Source: CADEEN01 sp963816315 (GTDB lineage Bacteria; Pseudomonadota; Gammaproteobacteria; Burkholderiales; Burkholderiaceae_C). Taken from it: 64,000 bases of DNA. The notes beneath the pieces are model-generated. The model ran no database searches and had not been told where the DNA came from. It saw only the letters and a list, made by a program, of their open reading frames with translations. Both the position numbers and the translations under genes were made by a program. Below, piece by piece: positions 36,908-47,387 of the stretch (the first letter of the stretch is position 1; each line of letters starts with the position of its first letter). The stretch spans positions 124,001 through 188,000 of the forward strand of contig CAWFJZ010000036.1 of NCBI GenBank assembly GCA_963816315.1. Direction: 5' to 3'.

Positions 36908-37185
36908 AGTGCTCGACCACCGGCGGCGCCGCGAAGAACGGGCCGACGATGGCGCGCCACTGCGCGAACAGCGGCCCACTGGCGAAAGCCCACGGTGTGG
37001 TCCTCGAGCGTGTCCCAAAAAATCTGCAGCAGATAACGCTCCGGGCTTTCAACGCCCTTGTTGACCTTCCAGCCGCGAAAGCCCTTGGCCTGCGAGATCA
37101 CCGTCGTCAAGCCACGCTCGATGGCTTCATCGAACGCGGCCTGCTGCCCCGGCGCAATACGGATGTCGGCGACTTCGAGAATCAT
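36882..37185 (-). CDS. ABM-domain protein (one indel)
   Basis: About 100 residues after removing one extra base at about 36,981. It reads MILEVADIRIAPGQQAAFDE, then GFRGWKVNKGVESPERYLLQ and, after the correction, SGPLFAQWRAIVGPFFAAPP and VEHFTLLGKSD. This is an ABM/EthD-like dimeric barrel. Its start overlaps the stop of the LivK-type binding-protein gene (ATGA), so the two are co-transcribed. Function unknown. Confidence 0.8.
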
Positions 37186-38346
37186 GGTTTGCACCCCTTT
37201 CCCGGATCGGCCAATGCCTTGACCGCAATGCCGGTGACGACGTTGTAGTTGCCCTTGACCTCGCGCACATAGAAATCCTGCGTCGGGTTGTGTTGCGGGC
37301 TCAGCGTGAACTTGCCGCGCGGGCTGTCGATCTGCGCCTTGTTCATCGCCGCGTAGAGCGCGTCTTTCTTGCTCGTGTCGCCTTTGACGGCGGCCAGACC
37401 GATCGCCAGCATCTGCGCCGCGTCGTAGCCTTGCAGCGCGTACACGTCCGGGTTGACCTTGTTCGTCACGGCGAACTTGTTGCGGAAGGCCGTGTTGCGC
37501 GGCGTCTCGATGTTGTCGCCGTAGTGCAGCGCGGTGATCAGGCCTTGCGCCGACGCGCCTTGCGCTTCGAGCGTGCCGTCGGTGAGAAAGCCCGAGCCGA
37601 CCAGCGGGATGCTTTTCTTCAGGCCCGCGGCGTCGTAGTCCTTGACGAACTTGACGGCGCCGCCGCCGGCGAAGAAGGCGAACACCACATCGGGCTTTTC
37701 GGCGGCGATCGCGGTCAGCAGTGGCTGGAACTCGACGCCGGGGAACGGCAGCGACAGATCCTTGATGACCTTGCCGCCGCCTTTTTCGAAGGCTTCGGTG
37801 AAACCTTTGACCGTCTCGTTGCCGGCGGCGTAGTTCCAGGTGATCGTCATCGCGCGCTTGTAGCCCTTGCCCGCAGCGACGACGCCGGTGGCGTAACCCG
37901 GCTGCCAGTTGGAGAAGCTCGAACGAAAGATGTTCGGCGCGCATTGCGGCCCGGTGATCGCATCGGCGCCCGCGTTGGGCACGATCAGCAGCGTGCCGCT
38001 GTCTTTGGCCGCGCGCGCCATCGCCAGCGCCACGCCCGAGTGCACGGTGCCGACGATGACATCGACGTTGTCGCGCTTGATCAGTTTGTTGACGTTGTCG
38101 GTGGCCTTGCTCGGCTCGCTCTCGTCATCGACCTTGAAGTACTGGATCTCGCGCCCGCCCAACTTGCCGCCCTGTTCTTCGACATGCAGCTTGAAGCCGC
38201 GCTCGATCATGTCGCCGAGCGCGGCGAAGGTGCCGGTGGCCGGCAGCATCAGGCCGACTTTGAGCGGCGGCTGGGCTTGTGCGAAGGCGGTGGACGACAG
38301 CGCGGCGAGTGCGGCGGCGGTGCAACAGGGTGGGCGCGAGACGCAT
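37182..38346 (-). CDS. LivK-family ABC substrate-binding protein (N-terminal indel)
   Basis: A periplasmic binding protein closely related to the one encoded at 56698-57855. Shared segments include KVGLMLPATGTFA, KVDDESEP, KATDNVNKLIKRDNVDVIVG and CAPNIFRSSFSNWQ. The likely start is the ATG at 38346 (MRLAPTL), with one extra base near 38,325 separating it from AAALAALSSTAFAQ, the rest of the signal peptide. An uninterrupted frame from 38417 lacks a normal signal peptide. It ends GKGCKP like its paralogue. No permease genes accompany it; only an ABM gene follows. It may feed the Liv permease of the box cluster. Confidence 0.85.
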
Positions 38347-38409
38347 GGGCAAGGGCTCCTGAGTGAAGGTCCGCAGCATGCCAGCACCGCGGCGGCTGCG
38401 GCAACGGGG

Positions 38410-39295
38410 TTATCCACGCAATCGCTGCCGCATCAAGGTCCGCACCAGCTCCAGCGCCGGCGACTCGGTGCGCCGCGCCAGCGTCACCAGGCCGAAGCGC
38501 GCGGTGGCGTCGAGCGGCGGCGCGAGCTTCAACTCCACCAGGTCGGGCGCGGCGGCGCGCACGGCCAGCAGCACGGCGTCTGTCGTGCGCGCCAGCTCGA
38601 CCAGGCTCGACAACTCATCGCAGCGCAGCGTGACGCAGGACTCGGGGTGCGCCTGCGGGCCGTAGCGCTCGACGAGCATGCGCGCCACCTCGTCGGACAG
38701 CGGCGTCGAGGCGATCGGGTGCTCGCGCAGCGCGTCGAAGCCAAGCGCGCGGCGGCGGCGCGCCAGCGGGTGGCCGCGCCGCACCATGAAGGCGCCGCGC
38801 ATCTCGTGCACGAACTCGGCGCGCAGGTCGGGCGCGGGTTTCAACGAGCGCGCATCGACCACCAGGCCGTCGAGCGCCTTGTCGCGCAGCGCCTGCACGA
38901 GCAGGTCGGTGCCGCTGCGCGTGATCTCCAGGCGCAGCTTGCCGTGGTCCGCACACACCTTCTGCAGCAGCGGCAGCATCAGCATCGCGCCCGGGCCCGA
39001 GCCCATGCCGATGCGCAGCGTGCCCGCCGCGTGTTCCTTGACGCGCTGTCCGCGCGCGCGCAGCTCGTCGGCGTCGAAGACGATCTGGCGCGCGCGTTCG
39101 AGCACGTCGCGGCCGTGCACCGTGAGCTCGACGCGGCGGCCGATGCGGTCGGCCAGCGGCAGCGAGCAGCTCGTCTTCGAGCGCGCGGATGCTGCGCGAG
39201 AGCGCCGGCTGGCTCAGGTGCGCGGCCTGCGCGGCCTTGCTGAAGGAGGCCTGGTCGGCCAGGGCGATCAGGTGGCGCAGTTGCACGAGCGTCAT
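38410..39295 (-). CDS. LysR-family regulator (one indel)
   Basis: A LysR-type regulator, 295 residues after removal of one extra base near 39,174. The N-terminal helix-turn-helix is LVQLRHLIALADQASFSKAA through LSQPALSRSIRALEDEL. After the break it continues PLADRIGRRVELTVHGRDVL and the effector-binding domain (GTLRIGMGSGPGAMLML onward). It is divergent from a Bug-type binding protein and an M20 hydrolase, which are its likely targets. Confidence 0.9.
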
Positions 39296-39333
39296 CGGTG
39301 GGCCTCGGCATGAGAATGCAGTGGCCGCATGCT

Positions 39334-39353
39334 AATGCAACCAACAATGCATT
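39334..39353. promoter_or_regulatory. Inverted repeat AATGCA-N8-TGCATT in the divergent LysR/Bug gap
   Basis: The 120-bp gap between the LysR gene and the divergent binding-protein gene holds this inverted repeat, plus a related ATGCA half-site nearby (39315-39319). The position is right for a LysR recognition site. The half-site spacing is not the textbook T-N11-A, so the assignment is tentative. Confidence 0.4.
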
Positions 39354-39415
39354 GGACGTTGCCTGCCGCGCTGCCTACATTGCGCTCACCCCTCATCCAA
39401 CCGCCTGGAGCCGCC

Positions 39416-40399
39416 ATGAACTTCGTTGCCACTCGCCGTGCTGCCCTGATCGCCGGCTTCTCGCTCGCTGCCGGTCTGGCCGGCGCACAGGGCTTCCCCA
39501 ACAAGCCGGTCAACCTGATGGTGCCGTACCCGGCCGGCGGCCCGTCGGACGCCATCGCGCGCATCTTCTTCAACCCGCTCGGCAAGGAGCTGGGCCAGCA
39601 GGTGCTGGTGGAAAACCTCGGCGGCGTCAGCGGCGCGCTGGCGGCGCAGAAGGTGCTGGCCGCGCCGGCCGACGGCTACTTCATCTTCCAGGGCTCGCCC
39701 AACGAGGTCATCCTGTCGCCGCTGGCCAATGCCGCGGTGAAGCTGAAGACCGAAGATTTCCGCCTCGTGCACCCGGTGGCCGATGCGGTGATGGTGTTCG
39801 TGACGCGCAAGGACCTGCCGGTCAACAACGTCGATGAGCTGATCGCACTGGCACGCAAGTCGGCCGACAAGCCGCTGACCTACGGCAGCGTGGGCGTCGG
39901 CTCGCTCTATCACCTGATCTTGGAGAACGTGCAGGCGCAGACCGGCGTCAAGCTCGCGCACGTGCCGTACAAGGGCAACGCGCCGCTGCTGCAAGACATC
40001 GGCGGCGGCCAGGTCGACTTCGCGGTGCTGGTGTACAGCGCGGCGATGGGCGCGCTGGCCGAGCAGGGCCGCATGAAGGTGATCGGCCAGCTCGGCGCGC
40101 AGCGCTCGGAGTTGCTGAAGAACGTGCCGGCCGCCAGCGAAGGCAAGGAGCTGAAGAACTTCTCGTACAAGATCTGGACCGGCTTCATGGTGCCCAAGAA
40201 CACGCCGGAAGACGTGGTGACCCGCCTGCATGCCGCCGTCGGCAAGACGCTGCAGAACCCGGAAGTGCGCTCGCAACTCGCGGCGCAGACGCAGCTCGCC
40301 TCGGAGCCAATGACGCTGGCCGAGTCGGCAAAATTCTTCGAGGCCGAGACGGCGCGCTACCGCGCGATTGCCAAGCAGATCAATCTGCAGCCGCAGTGA
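39416..40399 (+). CDS. Bug/TctC-type tripartite tricarboxylate transporter binding protein
   Basis: A 327-residue periplasmic binding protein. The signal peptide is RAALIAGFSLAAGLAGAQG. The family signature is NKPVNLMVPYPAGGPSDAIA, followed by VLVENLGGVSGALAAQKVLA and HVPYKGNAPLLQDIGGGQVD. The ATG at 39416 is chosen because earlier in-frame starts (39329) lie in the regulator-binding gap. It is followed 13 bp later by an M20 hydrolase and is probably controlled by the divergent LysR protein. The ligand is probably a small carboxylate or amide, but this is not readable. Confidence 0.92.
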   Translation: MNFVATRRAALIAGFSLAAGLAGAQGFPNKPVNLMVPYPAGGPSDAIARIFFNPLGKELGQQVLVENLGGVSGALAAQKVLAAPADGYFIFQGSPNEVILSPLANAAVKLKTEDFRLVHPVADAVMVFVTRKDLPVNNVDELIALARKSADKPLTYGSVGVGSLYHLILENVQAQTGVKLAHVPYKGNAPLLQDIGGGQVDFAVLVYSAAMGALAEQGRMKVIGQLGAQRSELLKNVPAASEGKELKNFSYKIWTGFMVPKNTPEDVVTRLHAAVGKTLQNPEVRSQLAAQTQLASEPMTLAESAKFFEAETARYRAIAKQINLQPQ

Positions 40400-40412
40400 T
40401 CGAGGTGGCGTC

Positions 40413-41588
40413 GTGACGTACTTGCTCGATGCATTGCAAGCGCGCGCCGGCGAGTTCATCAGCCTGCGCCGCGACATCCATCGCCACCCCGAACTGGCGT
40501 TCGAGGAGCACCGCACGGCGGCGCTGGTGGCCGACAAGCTCGAAGGCTGGGGCTACGCCGTCGAGCGCGGCATCGGCGGCACCGGGGTGGTCGGCACGCT
40601 GGTGCGCGGGCAGGGCAAGAAGCGCCTGGGCATCCGCGCCGACATGGACGCGTTGCCGATCGACGAGGCCAGCGGCGCCGAGTGGAGCAGCGTCAACGCC
40701 GGCGTGATGCACGCCTGCGGCCACGACGGCCACACGGCGATGCTGCTGGCCGCCGCGCGCCACCTCGCACAAGACAGCGGCTTCGACGGCACGCTGCACC
40801 TGATCTTCCAGCCCGCCGAAGAGGGTGGCGGCGGCGCGCTGCGCATGATGGAAGACGGCCTGTTCGAGCGCTTCCCCTGCGACGCCGTCTTCGCGATGCA
40901 CAACATGCCCGGCATCGAACAGGGCCGGCTCGTGCTGCGCGACGGCGCGGCGATGGCCTCGTCGGATTACGCCACGATCACGCTGGCCGGCATCGGCGGC
41001 CACGGCGCGATGCCGCACCGCACGGCCGACCCGATCGTCGCCGCGGCGAGCATCGTCATGGCGTTGCAGACGATCGTCGCGCGCAACGTCGATCCGCTGC
41101 ACGCCGCGGTGGTGACCGTCGGCGCTCTGCATGCCGGCAAGGCCAACAACGTGATCCCGGCGACGGCGACGCTCGAACTCAGCGTGCGCGCGCTCGACCG
41201 CGAGGTGCGGGCCACGCTCGAGCGGCGCATCAAGGCGCTGGTGTCGGCGCAGGCCGAGAGTTTCGGCGTCACGGCGCGCATCGATTGGCGCGCCGGCTAC
41301 TCGGTGCTGGTCAACACGCCGACCGAGACCGCGTTTGCGCGCGACGTGGCCACCGAGCTCGTCGGCGCCGACAAGGTGACGCTGCAAGGCCCGCCGCTGA
41401 CGGGCAGCGAAGACTTTGCATTCATGTTGGAACGCGTGCCCGGCAGCTACGTGCTGATCGGCAACGGCGTCGGCGAGGGCGGCTGCATGGTGCACAACCC
41501 GGGCTACGACTTCAACGACCGCAACATTGCCGTCGGCAGCGCCTATTGGGTGCTGTTGGCGCAACGTTTTCTGCCGATGCCGCAATAG
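40413..41588 (+). CDS. M20 family amidohydrolase (hippurate hydrolase-like)
   Basis: A 391-residue metal-dependent amidohydrolase. Zinc-binding and catalytic segments are LGIRADMDALPI, MHACGHDGHTAMLL and LIFQPAEEGGGG. The dimerisation domain includes ITLAGIGGHGAMPHRTADPI, and GSEDFAFMLERVPGSYVLIG is the C-terminal family signature. The GTG at 40413 follows gaggtgg. Together with the Bug protein it suggests uptake and hydrolysis of an N-acyl amino acid or similar amide. Hippurate (benzoylglycine) would link to the benzoate and glycine functions nearby, but that is inference. Confidence 0.9.
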   Translation: MTYLLDALQARAGEFISLRRDIHRHPELAFEEHRTAALVADKLEGWGYAVERGIGGTGVVGTLVRGQGKKRLGIRADMDALPIDEASGAEWSSVNAGVMHACGHDGHTAMLLAAARHLAQDSGFDGTLHLIFQPAEEGGGGALRMMEDGLFERFPCDAVFAMHNMPGIEQGRLVLRDGAAMASSDYATITLAGIGGHGAMPHRTADPIVAAASIVMALQTIVARNVDPLHAAVVTVGALHAGKANNVIPATATLELSVRALDREVRATLERRIKALVSAQAESFGVTARIDWRAGYSVLVNTPTETAFARDVATELVGADKVTLQGPPLTGSEDFAFMLERVPGSYVLIGNGVGEGGCMVHNPGYDFNDRNIAVGSAYWVLLAQRFLPMPQ

Positions 41589-41600
41589 ATTTCTCACCCC

Positions 41601-41795
41601 GCAGGAGAGCGCTCCGACGCAAGCCGGGGCCACCGAAGGCGCAAACTCCCATGCACGCTCAGGTTTCGTACTGCACACCAACATTGCCGTCTGGAGAGCC
41701 GTCACGTTTGTGGTGACGCACCGAAGGAGCAAGGCCCGGGCCGCAAGCCCGCAGCGCTGAATCTCTCAGGTATCAAGGACAGGGGGAGCGGCCGA
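41601..41795 (+). promoter_or_regulatory. Tandem glycine riboswitch
   Basis: Two consecutive glycine aptamers. Aptamer 1 has GGAGAGCG at 41604, CCACCGAAGGCGCAAAC at 41630-41646 and CTCAGG. Aptamer 2 starts with TGGAGAGCC at 41692, has GCACCGAAGGAGCAAG at about 41717-41733, and ends with AATCTCTCAGGTATCAAGGA followed by CAGGGGGA. The short linker between the aptamers is typical of the class. It precedes the dadA-like gene by about 30 bp and starts 13 bp after the M20 gene, so it controls the oxidoreductase, most likely switching it on with glycine. Confidence 0.93.
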
Positions 41796-41822
41796 CTCAG
41801 TTTGAGTACTGGAGCCCCTGCC

Positions 41823-43079
41823 ATGAAAGTCATCGTTCTCGGCGCCGGCCTGCTCGGCGTGACCTCGGCCTACTTCCTGCGCCAGCAGGGCCACGACGTC
41901 ACCGTCGTCGATCGGCAGGCCACACCGGCGGCGGAAACCAGCTTTGCCAACGGCGGGCAGATCTCGGTCAGCCACGCCGAACCGTGGGCGAATCCGAGCG
42001 CGCCGTTCAAGGTGTTGAAGTGGCTCGGCAAGGAAGACGCGCCGCTGCTGTTCCGCCTGCGCGCCGACCGGCGGCAGTGGTTGTGGGGCCTGCAGTTCCT
42101 GCGCGAGTGCACGCCGGCGCGCACGCGCCACAACATCCGCCAGATCGTCAACCTCGGCACCTACAGCCGCGACACGCTGCAGCAGCTGCGCCGCGACCGC
42201 CATATCGCTTACGACGAGCGCACGCAAGGCATCCTGCATTTCTACACCAGCCAGAAAGAGTTCGACGGTGCCGAAGCACCGGCCGCGCAGATGCGCGAGC
42301 TGGGCTGCGACCGGCGCGTGATCTCGGCCGACGAGGCCGTGACGCTCGAACCGGCGCTGGCCCACATCCGCCCGCGCCTGGCCGGCGCGACCTACACCGC
42401 CGAAGACGAGTCCGGCGACGCGAATCGCTTTGCGCGCGAGCTGGTCGCCCGCTGCACGGAAGACGGCGTGCAGTTCCTGATGAGCCACACCATCACCGCG
42501 CTGCGCGCGGCCGGCGGCGCGATCGATCACGTCGAAGCCACCGACAACGAAGGCCGCTTCCAGCGCCTGCGCGCCGACGCCTATGTGTTGGCGATGGGCT
42601 CGCTGTCGCCGCTGTACGCCCAGCCGCTCGGCATCTCGCTGCCGATCTACCCGGCCAAGGGCTACTCGGTGACGATGCCGGTGAAGGATGCATCGATGGC
42701 CCACCAGGTCTCGCTGACCGACGACGAATACAAGCTCGTCTTCTCCCGGCTCGGCGACCGCTTGCGCATCGCCGGCACGGCCGAACTCAACGGCTACGAC
42801 CGCGACCTGAATCGCGTGCGCTGCGAGGCCATCGTCCGCCGCGTCGAAGACCTGTTCCCCGGCGCGGGAGATGCGAGCCAAGCGCAGTTCTGGACCGGCC
42901 TGCGCCCGGCCACGCCGAGCAACGTGCCGATCATCGGCCGCAGCAAGCTGCCCAACCTGTTCCTCAACACGGGTCACGGCACGCTCGGCTGGACGCATGC
43001 CTGCGGCTCGGGCAAGAGCATCGCGCGCATCGCCAGCGGCTTGAAGCCGGAGGTGGACTTCGCGTTTGCCGCGGGATGA
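41823..43079 (+). CDS. dadA: DadA-like D-amino acid dehydrogenase / FAD amino-acid oxidoreductase
   Basis: A 418-residue FAD-dependent enzyme. The dinucleotide-binding motif is VIVLGAGLLGVTSAYFLRQQ. ETSFANGGQISVSHAEPWAN and the C-terminal LFLNTGHGTLGWTHACGSGK are typical of DadA small subunits. It oxidatively deaminates D-amino acids to 2-oxo acids at the membrane. Control by a glycine riboswitch suggests it acts on glycine or on a D-amino acid linked to glycine supply. ATG 41823 follows ggag. Confidence 0.93.
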   Translation: MKVIVLGAGLLGVTSAYFLRQQGHDVTVVDRQATPAAETSFANGGQISVSHAEPWANPSAPFKVLKWLGKEDAPLLFRLRADRRQWLWGLQFLRECTPARTRHNIRQIVNLGTYSRDTLQQLRRDRHIAYDERTQGILHFYTSQKEFDGAEAPAAQMRELGCDRRVISADEAVTLEPALAHIRPRLAGATYTAEDESGDANRFARELVARCTEDGVQFLMSHTITALRAAGGAIDHVEATDNEGRFQRLRADAYVLAMGSLSPLYAQPLGISLPIYPAKGYSVTMPVKDASMAHQVSLTDDEYKLVFSRLGDRLRIAGTAELNGYDRDLNRVRCEAIVRRVEDLFPGAGDASQAQFWTGLRPATPSNVPIIGRSKLPNLFLNTGHGTLGWTHACGSGKSIARIASGLKPEVDFAFAAG

Positions 43080-43368
43080 ATTTGGGGGGGACGAGTCGCC
43101 GCATGAGTGTCTGCTCTATCTGCTCTGGCGACAAAGGGAGCGTTGAGCGGCGGTCCGCGAAGGATCGCTGCACTCGCTTCGCGATCATTCGAGCCGTCGC
43201 CCCGGATGTGCAACTGACCCGATGGGAATGCTCGGCGCGAGCGGGTGCAGTGTGGGCAATGCAGCCGTCAACGGACCCTCAGCCTGCGGCAAGCGCGGAC
43301 TGGAAGACGCCACCCTGGCCTCAGGCTTGGGTACCTATGGTCAGCGGCAACTCGGCACCAACCCGCCG

Positions 43369-44052
43369 TCAGCGCCTGTCGCGAGGGACGACGATCAACC
43401 GATAGCTTACGTCCACTCTAGAGTTGTCGGCGAAGGTTGCTGTGAACTGCAGCATGTGCTCGCCGACGCCAAGGTCGTCGATCTCCACGTAATACCCATC
43501 ATCCACCGCGCGCGAATAGACGGCGGCCGGGACTCCTCCCGGGCCGCAAACGGACGGCAAGTTGAAAATGTTCTCCGTCGGCAGGGCAACAGGGAACACG
43601 TCGCTGCGAATGCGCCTAATCGGACGCACTGGCCTGCTGTTCAGGGTCGCAGTGAACTGCTTGAGGCCATCAATGACCTGAGCCGCGTTGGTTCGCAACT
43701 CCGCGACGCTCAGCGATCCGGTTTGGCCGCACACGCCAGGTGTGTCAATCTGGATTGAATTCGCCACGGGGAAGATCAGCTCCACGCCTTCAGGAACGCT
43801 GCAGGAACGGCTGGCCGTGCCACCAAAGAATGTTCCAGCAAGGAACCATGTCCGCCCGCTTTGCCCGACCATGCAGTTGCCGCCGTTTGCATCCACAAGA
43901 GGGTTCGACGGAGCGGGAATCGATAACACCCATTGCCACCATGCACCGGAACGAAGGCGGGGAGCCGGCTCGTCTGCCAAGGCCCCCGGGGATGTTGCCC
44001 ACGTGACGACGGCCAACGCAACCGGTACGAAACGCTTGCAAATCTTGCTCAT
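43369..44052 (-). CDS. Secreted hypothetical protein
   Basis: A 227-residue exported protein. The signal peptide is FVPVALAVVTWATSPGALAD. The mature part has a pattern of WWQWVLSIPAPSNPLVD, then NCMVGQSGRTWFLAGTFFGG and CSVPEGVELIFPVANS, with several cysteines likely to form disulfides. It ends in a beta-rich segment (LQFTATFADNSRVDVSYRLI). I have the impression of a widespread but unnamed family. Its GC and codon use are lower than the neighbours. It lies alone in a gene-poor region. Confidence 0.75.
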   Translation of the reverse strand: MSKICKRFVPVALAVVTWATSPGALADEPAPRLRSGAWWQWVLSIPAPSNPLVDANGGNCMVGQSGRTWFLAGTFFGGTASRSCSVPEGVELIFPVANSIQIDTPGVCGQTGSLSVAELRTNAAQVIDGLKQFTATLNSRPVRPIRRIRSDVFPVALPTENIFNLPSVCGPGGVPAAVYSRAVDDGYYVEIDDLGVGEHMLQFTATFADNSRVDVSYRLIVVPRDRR

Positions 44053-44670
44053 GTCGTTTCCTCTGTCGCTGAAGTGAATGGGCTAGGCCCGGCCGCCAGC
44101 GGCACATGCGGACCGGGCTAGCTAGAACGGCCTCCTCGTGACATAGCGGCACCACGCCATGCCGAACACGAGACTCCTCAGCCCGTTTCGGGAGCGGTGG
44201 CGCGCCTTTCGCGCCACCGCTCCTGAGGGCTGGGCACGGCAACATGCTGCGCGCACGTGCGCGGTTTGATAAGTGCAATCGCGGCTTTTTTCTAGGGGAG
44301 AGGATTGCGCAAATAAGGTCGCAAATGCCCATTCGACTGGTGCCGTCGATCGCCCGCAACACCGCCTGGCAGACGCACTCGAGGCATCGGGCAGCTACAG
44401 ACTTCGAGGGCGCGCAAACGCGGCGCGCCAAGCCATCGGTGGCGTCCATGTTTCAGCAATGAACGGCCGGTCAGAGGCGGACTGTTGATCTTCACCGAGC
44501 GGCTGTCGACCATTCCTTTCTGGCCGTTCACTGACCCACGGGCTTGGCACCCGCTCGTTCACTGCACGCATATCGCAAACATTAAGCGCGCGGACTTCAC
44601 CGTCGCTGATGCCGTAGTTGCCGACACGCTCGACGGGCAGCGCCTGAATTGAACTTCAAATCAACCTCGC
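44053..44670. other. Gene-poor stretch with a strong hairpin
   Basis: No convincing gene is seen in these 618 bp. The stretch contains a long hairpin (44191-44223): 14-bp perfect arms GGAGCGGTGGCGCG and CGCGCCACCGCTCC around a 5-base loop. It is extended by an outer CAGCCC/GGGCTG pair (44179-44233). The remainder (44240-44650) has lower GC and only short frames. It may be a degraded repeat or mobile-element relic. Confidence 0.7.
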
Positions 44671-45869
<1,199 letters not shown>

Positions 45870-45873
<4 letters not shown>

Positions 45874-47387
45874 GGTCGTGTTTGTCGAAGGAGCGGGCTC
45901 GCACGATAGCGCTCGCCACGGTAGTGCGCATCGAGCGCATCGAGCAGCGCGATCACTTCGCGCGCGCTCCACTGGGCGAGCCACTCGAACGGACCCGCGG
46001 GGTAGTTCACGCCGAGCTTCATCGCCGCATCGGCGCCGGATGTGCTGCACACGCCCTGCTGCACCGCGTCGGCCGCTTCGTTGATCAGCATGGCGACGGT
46101 GCGGGCGACGACGAGGCCGGGAGCATCGGCCAGCGGCAGCGGCGCGAAGCCGAGTGCGGCCAGCCAGGCGTCGGCCTGGGCGCGCCAAGAATCGCTCGCG
46201 CCTGAAGCCAGCGCGAAAGCGAGCGCGCTGCCCGGCGATGCCGGCAAGACGAGCGGCCGGTCGAACACGGCCACATCCGGCGTGCCGAGCACGGCAGCCA
46301 TCTCGCCGGCGGTGCGGCCATCGGTGAGCACGAGGCGCGCGTTGTCGATCGACAAGCCTGTCCACGCACTGTCGCGCGCCCGCGCCGGTCCCCAGCCTTG
46401 CGGCTCCAAGGCTTTGGCGGCGGCGCCTTCGAGATGGTCGGCGATTGCGCCGTCGCCGTGCACCGTGACTTCACGCGCGGTGGCCGGCGCTTCGTGCACC
46501 GCCACGGGCAAAGCCGTGGCGCCTTCGGGATAACGGTAGAAGCCGCGCCCGCTCTTGCGGCCGAAGAGCCCGCCATCGACCATTTCCTTCTGCACCAGCG
46601 ACGGCACATAGCGCTTGTCGAAGAAGTTGGCTTCATAGACCGAGTTCGTGACCGCGAAGTTGGTGTCGTGGCCGATCAGATCCATCAGCTCGCACGGGCC
46701 CATGCGGAAGCCCGCCGCCTTGAGGCACGCATCGAGCACCTGCGGCGGCGCCGCTTGTTCCTGCAGCAGCGCCAAGGTCTCGGCATAGAACGGCCGCGCG
46801 ATGCGGTTGACGATGAAGCCGGGCGTGCTCTTCGCATGCACCGGCGTCTTGCCCCAATGCTTGCTCAACTCGAAGATCGCTTCGGCGACCGCCGGATCCG
46901 TGTGCAGGCCGCTGACCACTTCGACCAGCTTCATCAGCGGCACCGGGTTGAAGAAGTGCATGCCGACCAGGCGCCCCGGGTGCTGCAGGCCGTTGGCGAT
47001 CGCGGTGACCGAGATCGACGACGTGTTCGTGGCCAGCACGCACAGCGCGCCGACGATCGCTTCGAGCTGCTGGAACAGCGCCCGTTTCACGTCGAGGTTT
47101 TCGACGATCGCTTCGACGACGAGGCCGACATGGGCTGCGCCTTCGATCTTGGCCAGCGGTTCGATGCGCGCGAGTGTGGCCTGTGCGGCGTCGGCCGTGA
47201 TCTTGCCTTTGGCGACGAGGCCGTCGAACGTCGATGCGAGCTTGGCCTTGGCGTCTCGTGCCGCGCCGTTGCGCGTATCGAACAGCAGCACCGCATGGCC
47301 GGCCTGCGCCGCGGTCTGCGCGATGCCAGCGCCCATGATGCCGGCGCCGACGACGAGCACGGACGTGCCTTGGAGGTTGACTGTCAT
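45870..47387 (-). CDS. paaH: 3-hydroxyacyl-CoA dehydrogenase, PaaH type
   Basis: A 505-residue NAD-dependent enzyme that oxidises 3-hydroxyadipyl-CoA to 3-oxoadipyl-CoA. The Rossmann motif is VLVVGAGIMGAGIAQTAAQA. The catalytic region includes GMHFFNPVPLMKLVEVVSG and FIVNRIARPFYAETL. A second C-terminal domain with NEAADAVQQGVCS and NYPAGPFEWLAQW makes it the two-domain PaaH class. ATG 47387 overlaps the stop of the hydratase gene by 4 bp, and its own stop overlaps the thiolase start. Confidence 0.92.

Noticed and set aside
44292..44531. A 79-codon minus-strand frame in the gene-poor stretch
   Set aside because: No ribosome-binding site, domain or codon bias; probably a relic of degraded repeat sequence.
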